A stretch of DNA of 64,000 nucleotides from Mycobacterium genavense ATCC 51234. Lineage in GTDB: Bacteria > Actinomycetota > Actinomycetes > Mycobacteriales > Mycobacteriaceae. This document shows, one piece after another, positions 19,471 through 30,084 of this stretch. Below the pieces are notes generated by a model. The model had not been told where the DNA came from and did no database searches. It saw only the letters and a list, made by a program, of their open reading frames with translations. The stretch spans positions 310,001 to 374,000 of the forward strand of contig NZ_JAGZ01000001.1 in assembly GCF_000526915.1 (NCBI RefSeq), written 5' to 3'. How positions within the stretch are numbered: the first letter of the stretch is position 1; each line of letters begins with the position of its first letter. Made by a program: the position numbers and the translations under genes.

Positions 19471-19590
19471 CTAGGTGAGTCACGTGGGCCATAACAGTCT
19501 GTCCTGCCCTGTAGGCGATTTGCTTCTGGGTCCCGGCTGCCGAGCCGAATTCGGTTGTCGACTGCGGGGCGATCGGCGGGGCGAGTCCAT

Positions 19591-20451
19591 TCATCTTGTG
19601 GCAGAAGCGGATTCAACGGCCGCGCTCAGCGGATGCGCGGGTCGACGACCCCAGCCGCCGACCACCGTCGGCAACGTGAACACCGCGTTGGTGGATCGCA
19701 GGGCGGGGTCGAGGCGCTGCTCGAGGGTGTCGACGTCGAGTTCGTCGGCGGTGACAACACCCGAAGCCAGTATGGTGCCCTCGATTGTGCGCACCAGCTC
19801 AATGAGGCGCCCAAGTGCATGTCGATCCTCGGGTGGGAAATAGGCTTGAATTCCCATCGATCCGACAGCTTCGAGGTCCAGCTGCCGAAATAACAGTGGG
19901 AAGCGCATTCCGATGAATGGATCTACCTCGGCGTAGCGGAAACCGGCCTCCAGCCAATGAATTACCTGCGAGAACAGGGGGACTTCGGGAAGAGAGCGAC
20001 AGTTGCCGGCATCGAAGTCGACGGCCACGAGCACGCCTCCCGGCCTCAGGTTGCACACCTGATGTGCCAGCACATCGCCAGCATCAGGAAGATGCGTCAG
20101 CAATAGTCGGCAGACCACGGCGTCGAATGGCTCCTCGGTGGTGAAGGTTCGTGCGTCGCCCCGGCGGAAGACCACATTGGTGGGGCCCATCTTGGCGCGC
20201 CGCCCTTCGGCGACGGCGATCTGCGCGGGGTCTTGCTCAAGGCCGACGACGAATCCGTCGGGTCCAACCATCTCGGCCAGTTGAAACGACACATCGCCGG
20301 GACCCGAGCCGAGATCGAGCGCTCGCATGCCCCGTCGGATTCCTCCACGCTGCAGTACGAGAGCGGTCGATTCGGCTAGGTTTGCAGCTTGAGCCTTTAG
20401 CCGGTTGATCTCGTTATCATCTTTTCCCAGAACGTATTTGAACTGATTCAC
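19591..20451 (-). CDS. class I SAM-dependent methyltransferase
   Basis: A 286-residue protein with a Rossmann methyltransferase core: motif I LDLGSGPGDVS, an acidic residue ending strand 2 (VGLEQDP), GDARTF before motif IV FDAVVCRLLLTHLPD, and LRPGGVLVAVDFD as motif post-II. Substrate unknown; the sequence resembles small-molecule or ubiquinone-type methyltransferases. The frame is intact, unlike its neighbour. GTG start at 20451 follows a short imperfect duplication of the start region. It lies inside the repeat-bounded segment and may have been acquired. Confidence 0.8.
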   Translation of the reverse strand: MNQFKYVLGKDDNEINRLKAQAANLAESTALVLQRGGIRRGMRALDLGSGPGDVSFQLAEMVGPDGFVVGLEQDPAQIAVAEGRRAKMGPTNVVFRRGDARTFTTEEPFDAVVCRLLLTHLPDAGDVLAHQVCNLRPGGVLVAVDFDAGNCRSLPEVPLFSQVIHWLEAGFRYAEVDPFIGMRFPLLFRQLDLEAVGSMGIQAYFPPEDRHALGRLIELVRTIEGTILASGVVTADELDVDTLEQRLDPALRSTNAVFTLPTVVGGWGRRPAHPLSAAVESASATR

Positions 20452-20489
20452 ATTGCTTCCTAGAACGTATTTGATTGACCCACACTGCT
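20429..20489 (-). repeat. imperfect tandem duplication at the methyltransferase start
   Basis: Units at 20429-20457 and 20462-20489 share AGAACGTATTTGA exactly and then diverge slightly (period 33 bp). The inner unit contains the GTG start and first codons. The outer unit keeps a GTG but has lost one base and runs into TAG. Confidence 0.65.
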
Positions 20490-20637
20490 CGGCGCCCGCA
20501 GAGCGTCAGTCGCGAGGCAGAGTCTCTCCTTGTGGTGGCGTTCTCTTCGATGGTGCGCGTCGCATCACCGCCCTTGTCGGTCATCTGAACCGAAGCGGCT
20601 GAGGCGCGCGTTTGAAACAGAAACTCGGCTAAGCGAT

Positions 20638-21843
20638 TTAAAGGGGGATCACCATCGGTTCATCGCTGCCCAGGAGCACCCGGCCGTATACCTCGGCGCT
20701 GATCGAATGATTGGCAACGGCATGGCTGCTCGCCATTTCACTGTCGCGCCATATCCGTAGCAGCGGACTGGACTCGGCAAGCGCGGAACTGCCTGCGACC
20801 GCGATCAATTCACGAATTGCTTCACGCGCCTCGACGATCCCGCATGTCAGCTCATCCGCGTGCGCGCGCGCTCCAGCAACGAAGGGCGGACAAGCGCGCG
20901 GCCCGCACGGTCCATCTCCTGGGCAACGGTCAGCACCAGCGCTTCGGCCGTGTCGATGGATGACGCCGCTCACGCAACAGCGAGATGCACGGTCGGCACT
21001 TTCGACTGCCGGGTGTACGTGGTTGCGCTGACCCCACGGCGGGCTGCGTTGTCGATCACCAGTTCCAGTGCAGCCCGGGCCAACCCGAGTTGCGGTCCGG
21101 CGAGATCACTCAACGCTCCCAGCATCATCGGCACATGGAACGGGGCCTCATCCGAAAATGGGGTATCGATCTCCCCGTCCTGAACCGCGTCAAGGGAGAT
21201 CGTCCGGTGGGCCGGCACGGTGACTCCACCGGTCACCACCGTGTTCGACGCGGTACCCCGCATGCCCATTACGTGCCAAGTGTCTTCGATCTCGACTTGG
21301 CCGCGCGGGACCAGCGCCACGACCGCCGACGGTTGCCCGTCGGGACCGTCGAGACGGGCACCTAGGAGCACCCAGTCGGCGTGCTCGACGCCTGAGCAGT
21401 ACGGCCAGCGGCCGCTGATGCGGTACCCGTCGTCGACGATCTCCGCGGTGCCCGATGGTGGAACGGCGACCGCGACTGTGGTGTCAGCGCCGTGCACCCA
21501 AACATCGCGCTGGCCTGCTCATTCATCATCCCAACGAACCCGGGGCCCCCGTGAGCAGGGCGACGATCCAGCTTGTGGATCCGCAGCCGCGAGCCAGTTC
21601 GCTGACTACTCGGATTTTGGTCGCGAATCCGGCTTCGTGCCCACCCCAGCGGCGCGGCGCGGTCAGGCGAAACAGACCGGCGTTCCTAACCGCGGCGACG
21701 TTCTCCTCCGGGATTCGGCGCTCCCGGTCGGTTCGGGCGGCGTTTTCGCGCAGCAGTGAAACCAGGTTCCTGGCGCGGGCTACGAGGTCCGCATCGACGT
21801 CGATAGTCGGATCGGTCGTTTCTTTGAGCGTGGTCATTGGCAC
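20638..21843 (-). pseudogene. acyl-CoA-dehydrogenase-like flavin enzyme, multiply broken
   Basis: About 400 codons of an acyl-CoA-dehydrogenase/HsaA-type flavin monooxygenase, spread over several frames. The N-terminal helical part has AAVRNAGLFRLTAPRRWGG. The beta domain has DDGYRISGRWPYCSGVEHADW and MGMRGTASNTV. The C-terminal helical part ends EVYGRVLLGSDEP. Two shifts near 21541-21546 and 21497-21502 fit loss of one G from a run of four. A TGA at 20970-20972 follows VHLAVA, and a further shift lies in a GCGCGC tract near 20858-20872. It is divergent from the intact AraC gene, its likely former regulator. Substrate unknown. Confidence 0.85.
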
Positions 21844-21954
21844 TCCTTCGTCAATTTCGGCCGCTGAAATCCAGATTGATCAACGCCGATTGCCGGATGT
21901 GATGCCCTGAGTGCCAACGCCCGGTCACTTCGTGCCAATTACCTGCCTGCGCCG

Positions 21955-22884
21955 ATGCAGTGGTGGGGAATCGCCCCGGCCTTACGCGTTGTTAAACAGC
22001 TTATGCAGGTCAAGCCGCCAACCTTCGCCAGCTACCGCGAAGTGATCAGCCGCACACTCGTTCCCCTCGCCGCCACTCAGCTAGGTGATGGCACGTTCTG
22101 GGCGGAGCTCGATGGGGTGGGTTGCGGTGAACTGCGGATTACGACTGTCAGGTCGACTGCACAGCGCGTCCGCCGGACCTCGGCGCTGATCGACGACGCC
22201 ACCGCCGGGTACGCGATGGCGACGATCCACGTCGCCGGTGAGTGCCGCGTTGAGCAAGACGGGCGATCGGCACGGCTCACGCCCGGCGCGATCGTTTTCT
22301 GTGACAGCACGCGTCCGTTCGACTTCTCCTTCGCTGGCCCGTTCGAGCAGGTGGTCGTTCAGGTGCCGCTCGACGCGGTACCGGAACGAGCACTGAGGCG
22401 AGCCAGTGGCCTGCCGTTGGGAGGAGAGGATGGGCGTGCGGCGGCGGTGGGTGCGTTCTCCCGTGCGCTCCCTGGAGCGGACAATTCTGCCTTGGCGACG
22501 CACGCGCGCGGCCTAATCAGTTCGACCGTCTCCATCGCGGCGGGCGCCGAGACCGCGCCCGCCGAACTCGATCGCGAGCGCGTTTTGCACCATCTACGCG
22601 GAGCCTTTCGCGACTCCTCCCTGGACGCGGACGCGGTGGCGCGCGGCTGCCACCTGTCCCGGCGCACGCTGTTTCGTCTGTTTCGTGACACTCCTCAGTC
22701 GCTGGCCGACGAACTGCGGGAGATCCGGGTGGCCGAAGCGCAACGTCTGCTGCGCGCCCATCCCGGTCGTCCCGTCGCCGACATCGCCGCGGCATCGGGA
22801 TTTCGCGGAGAGACGCAGCTGCGCCGAGCGTTCCGCGCCGTGGCCGGTACCACGCCCGGGCGTTACCGACACGAGATGAACTGA
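21955..22884 (+). CDS. AraC-family transcriptional regulator
   Basis: A 309-residue regulator. The N-terminal two thirds is a cupin-like AraC-binding domain (ATIHVAGECRVEQDGRSARLTPGAIVF fits its strand pattern). The C-terminal 100 residues carry two helix-turn-helix motifs (DADAVARGCHLSRRTLFRLF and VADIAAASGFRGETQLRRAF) and end GTTPGRYRHEMN, as in AraC/XylS proteins. The start is uncertain: ATG 21955 or 22003, neither with a clear ribosome-binding site. It is divergent from the broken flavin enzyme and intact itself. Confidence 0.85.
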   Translation: MQWWGIAPALRVVKQLMQVKPPTFASYREVISRTLVPLAATQLGDGTFWAELDGVGCGELRITTVRSTAQRVRRTSALIDDATAGYAMATIHVAGECRVEQDGRSARLTPGAIVFCDSTRPFDFSFAGPFEQVVVQVPLDAVPERALRRASGLPLGGEDGRAAAVGAFSRALPGADNSALATHARGLISSTVSIAAGAETAPAELDRERVLHHLRGAFRDSSLDADAVARGCHLSRRTLFRLFRDTPQSLADELREIRVAEAQRLLRAHPGRPVADIAAASGFRGETQLRRAFRAVAGTTPGRYRHEMN

Positions 22885-22947
22885 GTCAAAGTCTTTGTGC
22901 GGAGCCTTATTTCGGATACAGAAAGGGCGCCCGCGTGGGATCTTCCG

Positions 22948-22985
22948 TGCAGCGCTTCCGCAAGGATCTCGCGCTCGAAAGCTAG
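22948..22985 (+). repeat. 38-bp direct repeat, right copy
   Basis: Second copy of the 3' end of the LLM gene (35 of 38 identical to 19433-19470), still ending in a TAG stop in the matching frame, but without any LLM sequence before it. It marks the right limit of the 3.5-kb segment. Confidence 0.85.
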
Positions 22986-23018
22986 ACGGCGAGTGCGGCC
23001 GCGGCCATACTCGAACGC

Positions 23019-23240
23019 ATGCCCTTCACGGTGGTGTTCAGCAACGGCGAACCGCGCGACTACGGCGCATTCGACAAATACGAAGTCACCGACGCGGGCG
23101 TGCTGGTGGTCGACATGCATCGCGAGGACGTCAAGCGGCACTAGATCGCTCCGGGCAGTTGGCTGGAACTCGTCGACATGGCCGACGGACAGCAGCCCGG
23201 GGCGTCGCGCGGCATCCTGGGTGTCAGACCCACGCGTTGA
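23019..23240 (+). pseudogene. small conserved-looking ORF interrupted by TAG
   Basis: An ATG at 23019 opens MPFTVVFSNGEPRDYGAFDK and continues to a TAG at 23142-23144. The same frame stays open after the stop (IAPGSWLELVDMADGQQPG) to TGA at 23240. The in-frame continuation has normal codon usage, and an aromatic residue would fit at the stop (Tyr codon to TAG), so I read a 73-codon gene with one nonsense change. It could also be a genuine 41-residue protein. Family not recognised. Confidence 0.5.
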
Positions 23241-23391
23241 GCGTGCCCGGGGAGGTGCTACCTGGCGCCCGCGGACACGAAATCCGGGCTAACGAAGGAT
23301 TACCAGCGGCGGAAGATTCGGCGATGTCGCTGTCCGGTTTTGTTGTGCGAGCTACGTTTTCGCGCAACAACCCGACGGCGGAGGACGGTAG

Positions 23392-23988
23392 ATGAGTCAC
23401 GTGTCGCGCGGCCGCCCGGCCGGGCTCGGGCTGGCGGTCGGCTCCATCGTCGCCGCGGCGATCATGGTGGCGGCAGATCCCGTCGCCACGGCCGACCCGA
23501 CGAAGAACCCGACCCCCGCCCCGGCGCCGGCGTCGACGGGAAAGCAGCCGCCGCCCGCGGCCGGGGCCACGCCGGCACCGGTGCCCGCCGAACCGGCTCC
23601 GACGCAAAAGAGCGGCGACATCAGCCAGCAGGCGACCCAGCAGCAGGCGACGACGCAGCCATCACAACCGGCGGGACAACCGCAACAGCAGCAGGTGACC
23701 CAGCAGCAGGCGCCGCCGGCGACCCAGACTCCGAAAGGCGCGCCGCCGGCCGAGGCGGTCGAGGCCTCACCCCAACCCGCGGCACCGGCGCGCCAGGCCC
23801 CCGATGGTTCCGGTCCGTTTCAGGGCCAAGGTCCCGGTCAGGGCAACGGTCCGTTTCAGGGCAATGGCCCGATTCAAGGCAATGCCCCCGGCGACGGTCC
23901 CGGCCCCGGCGTTGGCCCGGGCGGCGCTGGACGCGGCCCCGGTGGTGGCGGTATCGGCCCGGGCCGTCGAGGAGGACCCGGCCGCTGA
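23392..23988 (+). CDS. secreted Pro/Gln/Gly-rich low-complexity protein
   Basis: A 198-residue exported protein. A signal peptide (about residues 1-35, ending VATADP) is followed by a Pro/Ala-rich part, a Gln-rich part (QQATQQQATTQPSQ) and a C-terminal Gly-rich part with GPFQGNGPIQGN-type repeats. ATG at 23392 has GGAGGA eight bases upstream. Low complexity prevents family assignment; such proteins are often cell-wall associated in mycobacteria. It is convergent with glnA1. Confidence 0.7.
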   Translation: MSHVSRGRPAGLGLAVGSIVAAAIMVAADPVATADPTKNPTPAPAPASTGKQPPPAAGATPAPVPAEPAPTQKSGDISQQATQQQATTQPSQPAGQPQQQQVTQQQAPPATQTPKGAPPAEAVEASPQPAAPARQAPDGSGPFQGQGPGQGNGPFQGNGPIQGNAPGDGPGPGVGPGGAGRGPGGGGIGPGRRGGPGR

Positions 23989-23995
23989 AAACGAA

Positions 23996-24025
23996 ACCAC
24001 CCGCGCGGGGATCCGCACGGGTGGT
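23996..24025. terminator. hairpin between the Pro-rich gene and glnA1
   Basis: Perfect 8-bp stem (ACCACCCG at 23996-24003, CGGGTGGT at 24018-24025) with a 14-base loop, between two convergent genes. Likely terminates glnA1 and its neighbour; no T-tract. Confidence 0.6.
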
Positions 24026-24042
24026 GTTCGTCTCGCGCGTGG

Positions 24043-25479
<1,437 letters not shown>

Positions 25480-25528
25480 TGATTGCTCCTTTGCTTGATA
25501 ATCCGCGGCCTGAAGCTATGAAGATGAT

Positions 25529-25566
25529 GTTGCCCGCCCGTCAACCCAATGTTGCGCGGAGGTTAC
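25529..25566 (-). promoter_or_regulatory. four-part GlnR-like operator upstream of glnA1
   Basis: Read towards glnA1, the 38 bases are GTAAC-n6-GCAAC-n6-TTGAC-n6-GCAAC, exactly the spacing of the two-dimer actinobacterial GlnR box (gTnAC-n6-GnAAC repeated). CATAGC (25515-25520), or TAGCTT overlapping it, is a possible -10 just downstream, which would place the box around -40 to -60. This suggests direct nitrogen-responsive control by GlnR. The pattern is seen; binding is inferred. Confidence 0.65.
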
Positions 25567-25699
25567 GTGACCACGCGTCCCACAAATCTCAAGGGGTGCA
25601 AACGGCGGGTTCTATTGTGAGGCCCATGGACCGCAAAAGCGTATCTGGTCGGCCGCGCCGATGCAGCAGCCTGTCCCGGGCCTGCACCGGGGCAAGTTG

Positions 25700-26113
25700 A
25701 TGGCGGAGTCGCGCCCGGCCTACCCGGGCGAGACGCTCGGCCTGCCGAAAAGCGGGTCGGGGTCCCTGGCGTCGATGGGGCGGCGCCTGGCGGCGTTGAT
25801 GGTCGACTGGCTGATTGCCTACGGTCTGGCGGCGCTGGCCATGGCGTTCGGCATGTTCTCCGAGCGGATGCTCTCGACGGCGGTGCTGCTGATCTGGTTT
25901 CTGCTCGGCGTGGTCGCAGTGCGGCTGTACGGATTCACCCCCGGACAGCTGGCGCTAGGTCTGCAGGTGGTCGCGCTGGACGGACGGCTGGGGCTGGGCC
26001 GCGTGGTGGTCCACGGGCTGCTGGTTGCCCTGGTGGTTCCGGCGCTGTTCACCGACTGGGACGGACGCGGCATTCAAGACCGGGTGACCAACACGGCCGT
26101 CGTCCGGCGTTGA
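25700..26113 (+). CDS. RDD-family membrane protein (Rv2219A)
   Basis: A 137-residue membrane protein. After a polar N-terminus comes the RDD signature GRRLAALMVDWLIAYGL (Arg and Asp in the first helix), a second helix (LSTAVLLIWFLLGVVAVRLYG), TPGQLALGLQVV and a third helix (VVVHGLLVALVVPALFTDWDGRGIQDRVTNT). RDD proteins are often small transport-related or accessory membrane proteins; no substrate known. ATG at 25700 matches the start of the Mtb ortholog as I remember it. Its stop abuts the convergent DUF4191 gene with no gap. Confidence 0.85.
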   Translation: MAESRPAYPGETLGLPKSGSGSLASMGRRLAALMVDWLIAYGLAALAMAFGMFSERMLSTAVLLIWFLLGVVAVRLYGFTPGQLALGLQVVALDGRLGLGRVVVHGLLVALVVPALFTDWDGRGIQDRVTNTAVVRR

Positions 26114-26866
26114 TCACTTGCGGCGCACGGTGCGCTGCACGCCACGCATCTTGCCGGCGCCCGGCAGCGGCCCCTTCGGCATCACGGCCGCACCGGCGCG
26201 CGATCCCAGCGCGGCCAACCGGGACTCCAGGGCGTCCATCTGCTTGACGCTGACGTTGGCCGGCAGCTTCGTCAGGTAGCGCTCCAGCTTGGACAGCGGA
26301 ACCTCGCCCTCGCCGTTGCCGACGACGATGTCGTAGATCGGTATCTCGCCGACCAATCGTGCGGTGCGCTTCTTCTCTTGGGCGAGAAGCGGTTTGACGC
26401 GGCCCGTCGCCCCCTCGCCGACGAAGATGACACCCGGCCGGCCGATAACCCGGTGCACCGCGTCGAAGTGGCCGGTTGCCGCCACACCCGGGGTGACCCG
26501 CCACTTGCCGCGCAGGTTGTCCAGCACCCAGGCCGCCGCACCGGTCTGCCCCTCGGCCTGGCGGTAGATCGATTTCTGTGCCCGGCGACCGAAAATGATT
26601 AACGCCACCAGCGCGCCCAGCATCACGCCGAGCGGGATCAGCGTGATCATGGCGAACCCGCCGACCAGCACGCCCACCGTCACCGAGACGGCCACGATCG
26701 CGACGAAGGCGCCGATCATGTAGGGAAGCAGGCGCTTGTCCTGCTTGCGCTGAACGTTGAACGCCTGCCACAGCTGGCTGCGGCGCTCCTTGGCCGCGGC
26801 CTTGCGCTCGGCGGCCGCCGCCGCCCGGGCAGCCTTGTTCTCGGCGGTGGTACGGGGTTTAGCCAT
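26114..26866 (-). CDS. DUF4191 membrane protein (Rv2219)
   Basis: A 250-residue protein. A highly charged Ala/Lys/Arg N-terminus (residues 1-45) is followed by two adjacent transmembrane helices (about 48-90: LPYMIGAFVAIVAVSVTVG and MITLIPLGVMLGALVALIIF). A cytosolic domain with GRPGVIFVGEGATGRVKPLL and QEKKRTARLVGEIPIYDIV follows. This is the actinobacterial DUF4191 family, always next to lipA. A role near lipoate synthesis has been guessed from context only. Length equals Mtb Rv2219. Confidence 0.88.
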   Translation of the reverse strand: MAKPRTTAENKAARAAAAAERKAAAKERRSQLWQAFNVQRKQDKRLLPYMIGAFVAIVAVSVTVGVLVGGFAMITLIPLGVMLGALVALIIFGRRAQKSIYRQAEGQTGAAAWVLDNLRGKWRVTPGVAATGHFDAVHRVIGRPGVIFVGEGATGRVKPLLAQEKKRTARLVGEIPIYDIVVGNGEGEVPLSKLERYLTKLPANVSVKQMDALESRLAALGSRAGAAVMPKGPLPGAGKMRGVQRTVRRK

Positions 26867-26898
26867 AATCACCAAGGATACGAGGCGGCGGCCGCGAG

Positions 26899-27849
26899 TT
26901 ACCCCAGGGCGTCCGAGGCGCGGCTGCGTATGGCCTGCTGGTAGAGGCGGCCGGCGCGGTAGGACGAGCGCACCAGCGGCCCGGCCAGCACGCCGGCGAA
27001 GCCCAGCCCCTCGGCGTAGTGCGCGAACTCGTCGAACTCCTCGGGTGTGACCCAGCGCTGTACCGGGTGATGCCGGGGTGATGGGCGCAGGTACTGGGTG
27101 ATGGTGACGATGTCGCAGCCGGCGTCGTGCAGGTCGGCCAGCGCGACGCGCACCTCGTCGGGGGTCTCGCCCAGGCCCAGGATCAGGTTGCTCTTGGTGA
27201 CCAGCCCGGCCTGCCGCGCGGCGGCGAGCACGTCCAGGCTGCGCTGGTAGGTGAAGGCGGGACGGATCCGCTTGAAGATGCGGGGGACCGTTTCGACGTT
27301 GTGCGCCAACACTTCTGGGCGCGACGCGAAGACTTCGGCCAGGCGCTCGGGCGCGCCGTTGAAGTCGGGGACCAGCAACTCGACGCCGGTCGATGCGTTG
27401 AGTTCCTTGATGGCGCGCACGGTTTGGGCGTACAGCCACCCCCCGCCGTCGGGCAGGTCATCGCGGGCCACACCGGTGACGGTGGCATAGCGCAGCCCCA
27501 TCGCCTGCACGCTTTGGGCGACACGGCGGGGCTCGTCGCGGTCCAGCTCGGCGGGCTTGCCGGTGTCGATCTGGCAGAAGTCACACCGGCGGGTGCACTG
27601 ATCGCCGCCGATCAAAAAGGTGGCTTCGCGGTCCTCCCAACATTCGAAGATGTTGGGGCAGCCGGATTCTTCGCACACGGTGTGCAAACCCTCGCGCTTG
27701 ACCAGGCTTTTGAGTTCGGTGTACTCCGGTCCCATCCGGGCCCGGGTCTTGATCCACGGTGGCTTGCGCTCGATCGGGGTCTGCGCATTGCGCACTTCCA
27801 GCCGCAGCAGCTTGCGGCCTTCCGGAACTGCGAACTCTTGCAAAGTCAC
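26899..27849 (-). CDS. lipA: lipoyl synthase
   Basis: A 316-residue radical-SAM enzyme that inserts two sulfurs into octanoyl-lysine to make the lipoyl cofactor. The auxiliary cluster motif is [12 protein letters not shown] and the radical-SAM motif is CTRRCDFC; the C-terminal Arg-Ser-Ser-Tyr motif is in [11 protein letters not shown] at 27849 overlaps the lipB stop (GTGA), so translation is coupled. Supplies lipoate to DlaT and the glycine-cleavage H protein. Confidence 0.97.
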   Translation of the reverse strand: MTLQEFAVPEGRKLLRLEVRNAQTPIERKPPWIKTRARMGPEYTELKSLVKREGLHTVCEESGCPNIFECWEDREATFLIGGDQCTRRCDFCQIDTGKPAELDRDEPRRVAQSVQAMGLRYATVTGVARDDLPDGGGWLYAQTVRAIKELNASTGVELLVPDFNGAPERLAEVFASRPEVLAHNVETVPRIFKRIRPAFTYQRSLDVLAAARQAGLVTKSNLILGLGETPDEVRVALADLHDAGCDIVTITQYLRPSPRHHPVQRWVTPEEFDEFAHYAEGLGFAGVLAGPLVRSSYRAGRLYQQAIRSRASDALG

Positions 27850-28532
27850 TTGGCCGATGCTACGCCGGCGACGTCGTGCGCCCCCACCGGCAAGACCCCG
27901 TCGAGCGCGTCGCACACGGCCGCTGCGACCGCTTCGCGGACGTCGTCGACGGTGACGGTGCGCCCGAGTTCGGCCGACAATGACGTCACCCCAGCGTCGG
28001 CGATGCCACAGGGCACGATGGCCCCGAACGCGCCCAGGTCGCAGTCGCAGTTGAGCGCGAACCCGTGCAGGGCGGTCGCCCGCGAGATCCGCACACCGAT
28101 CGCCGCGATCTTGCGCGCCGACCGGCCGGGCAGCCACACCCCGGAGCGGCCGTCCACCCGACCCGCGTCCAGGCCCAGATCGCGACACACCTTGATCAGC
28201 GATTCCTCAAGGCGCCGAACATAATTCACCACGTCGAGGGGTTCGGCCAGGCCGATGACCGGGTAGCCGACCAACTGCCCCGGCCCGTGCCAGGTGATCT
28301 TGCCGCCGCGGTCGGTGTCGACGACGGGCGTGCCGTCCACCGGTCGCTCATGCGGCTCGGTGCGCCGGCCGGCGGTGTAGACCGCGGGGTGCTCGAGCAG
28401 CAGCAGGGTGTCGGGGCCGCCGGCGACCCGGGTGTCGGCCAGGTCACGCTGCAGCTGCCAGGCGGTGCGGTATTCGACCGTCCCCAGTTGGCGGACGTCG
28501 ATCGCGGTGGCCTGCGACCGGATGGAGATCAT
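27846..28532 (-). CDS. lipB: octanoyl-(acyl-carrier-protein) transferase LipB
   Basis: A 228-residue enzyme that moves octanoate from ACP to the lipoyl domains, the step before LipA. Motifs: [15 protein letters not shown], the conserved [41 protein letters not shown] with the catalytic Lys, and IVPCGI with the catalytic Cys. The ATG at 28532 agrees with the family N-terminus. First gene of the lipB-lipA pair. Confidence 0.96.
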   Translation of the reverse strand: MISIRSQATAIDVRQLGTVEYRTAWQLQRDLADTRVAGGPDTLLLLEHPAVYTAGRRTEPHERPVDGTPVVDTDRGGKITWHGPGQLVGYPVIGLAEPLDVVNYVRRLEESLIKVCRDLGLDAGRVDGRSGVWLPGRSARKIAAIGVRISRATALHGFALNCDCDLGAFGAIVPCGIADAGVTSLSAELGRTVTVDDVREAVAAAVCDALDGVLPVGAHDVAGVASAK

Positions 28533-28722
28533 GGTCGCGAGGTTACTCGGGTGCTGTCTGGCGGCCCAATTGACCGGATGGGGAAGCTGCTGGCATGCGC
28601 CGTCGGGCGAGAACTCGCCACCAGCGCACACCGTAAAATCCCTTGTGTCACTTTGGTTTCAGTGGTTTCTCGGCGGGGTTTTTGTCGGTGGGTCGGTCTA
28701 GCGTCGCGAGTATGAGTTCGGG

Positions 28723-30080
28723 GTGCTTGCGGATGGCGAAACCGCGACGAAAACCTTCGACGCGTTGGACGCCGACATCGACGCCATGCTCGGGCTGGAT
28801 ACGCAGATGCTGTGCAATCGCGAGCGTTTGGCGCTGCTGGCACGCTACGAGCGCGCGCGACGGCGCCTATCCGCCGGCGAACATTGCCTGATCAACCAAC
28901 TGCAACAGGAAGCGACCCCGCAAGAGCTGGGCGGCAAACTCTCCCATGCGATTGCCGACTGGGCTCAGATCAGTCGCGCCGAGGCCGGGCGCCGGGTCCG
29001 CGAGGCTGCCGATCTGGGTGAGCGGCGTGCGCTGACCGGCGAGCCGGTGGCACCGGTGTTGGCCGCGACCGCCGCGGCGCAGCGCGACGGGCAGTTGGGC
29101 CGCGAGCATGTCGCGGTGATCCGCCACTTCTACCACCAATTGCCCGGCTGGATCGACCAACCCACCCGCGACCGGGCCGAAGCCGATTTGGCGCGGCTGG
29201 CCACCCGGTACCGCCCGGACCAACTCGGCGGATTCGCCGACCGCCTGGCCGACTGCCTGAACCCCGACGGCAACTACACCGACGACGACCGCGCCCGCCG
29301 CCGCGGGGTGACCCTGGGCAAGCAGCAGGCCGACGGCATGTCCGCCATCAACGGCTGGGTGACGCCCGAGCTGCGGGCGTCCTTGGAGGCCGTGCTGGCC
29401 AAACTGGCCGCCCCCGGCATGTGCAACCCGAACGACGAGACCCCGTGCGTGGACGGTACGCCCAGCCAACGCGCCATCGACCACGATCCCCGCAGCGCCG
29501 CCCAACGCAACCACGACGCGCTCAACGCCGCCATGCGTGGCTTGTTGGCCTCCGGCAAGTTGGGCCAGCACAATGGGCTGCCGGCGACGATCATCGCGTC
29601 CACCACGTTGGCGGAGTTGGAAGCCGCCGCCGGCAGCGGTATTACCGGCGGCGGCAGTCGGCTACCGATCAGCGACGTATCCGTCTGGCGCGTCATGCCC
29701 ATCACTACCTGGCAGTGTTCGACAACGCCAAACCGGTGGCGCTGTATCACACCAAACGGCTCGCGTCGCCCGGTCAGTGGATTGTGTTGTACGCGTTGGG
29801 CCGTGGCTGCAGCGCACCCGGCTGCGACGTCGGCGGCTACTACTGCGAGGTGCACCACATCACCGACTACGCCATCTGCCACGTAACCGACATCAACGAC
29901 CTGACCTTCGGCTGCGGCCCGCATCACCGGCTGCTGCAACCCCGCGGCTGGAGCACCCGAAAACGCAAAGATGGTGCCACCGAATGGATCCCCCCGCCCC
30001 ATCTCGACCGCGGCCAACCCCGCACCAACACGTTCCACCATCCGGAGAGGCTGCTACACGACGAAGACGACGACGCGTGA
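28723..30080 (+). pseudogene. 13E12-type DUF222/HNH endonuclease gene, frameshifted
   Basis: DUF222 N-terminal region (about 300 codons, including [23 protein letters not shown] and [18 protein letters not shown]), then an HNH nuclease domain with [23 protein letters not shown] and [13 protein letters not shown]. The two parts are in different frames. ISDV at about 29678 must be followed by [16 protein letters not shown] in the next frame, which fits loss of a single base. The 13E12 family is repeated in mycobacterial genomes and associated with mobile or phage-like elements. Start uncertain (GTG 28723 or an ATG at 28712 in another frame). Confidence 0.85.
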
Positions 30081-30084
30081 GGTG

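Noticed and set aside
20638..21843. Explaining the frameshifts purely as sequencing errors in G-runs
   Set aside because: Possible for single sites, but the same gene also has an in-frame TGA and a further shift, and essential genes with many G-runs in this window are unbroken.
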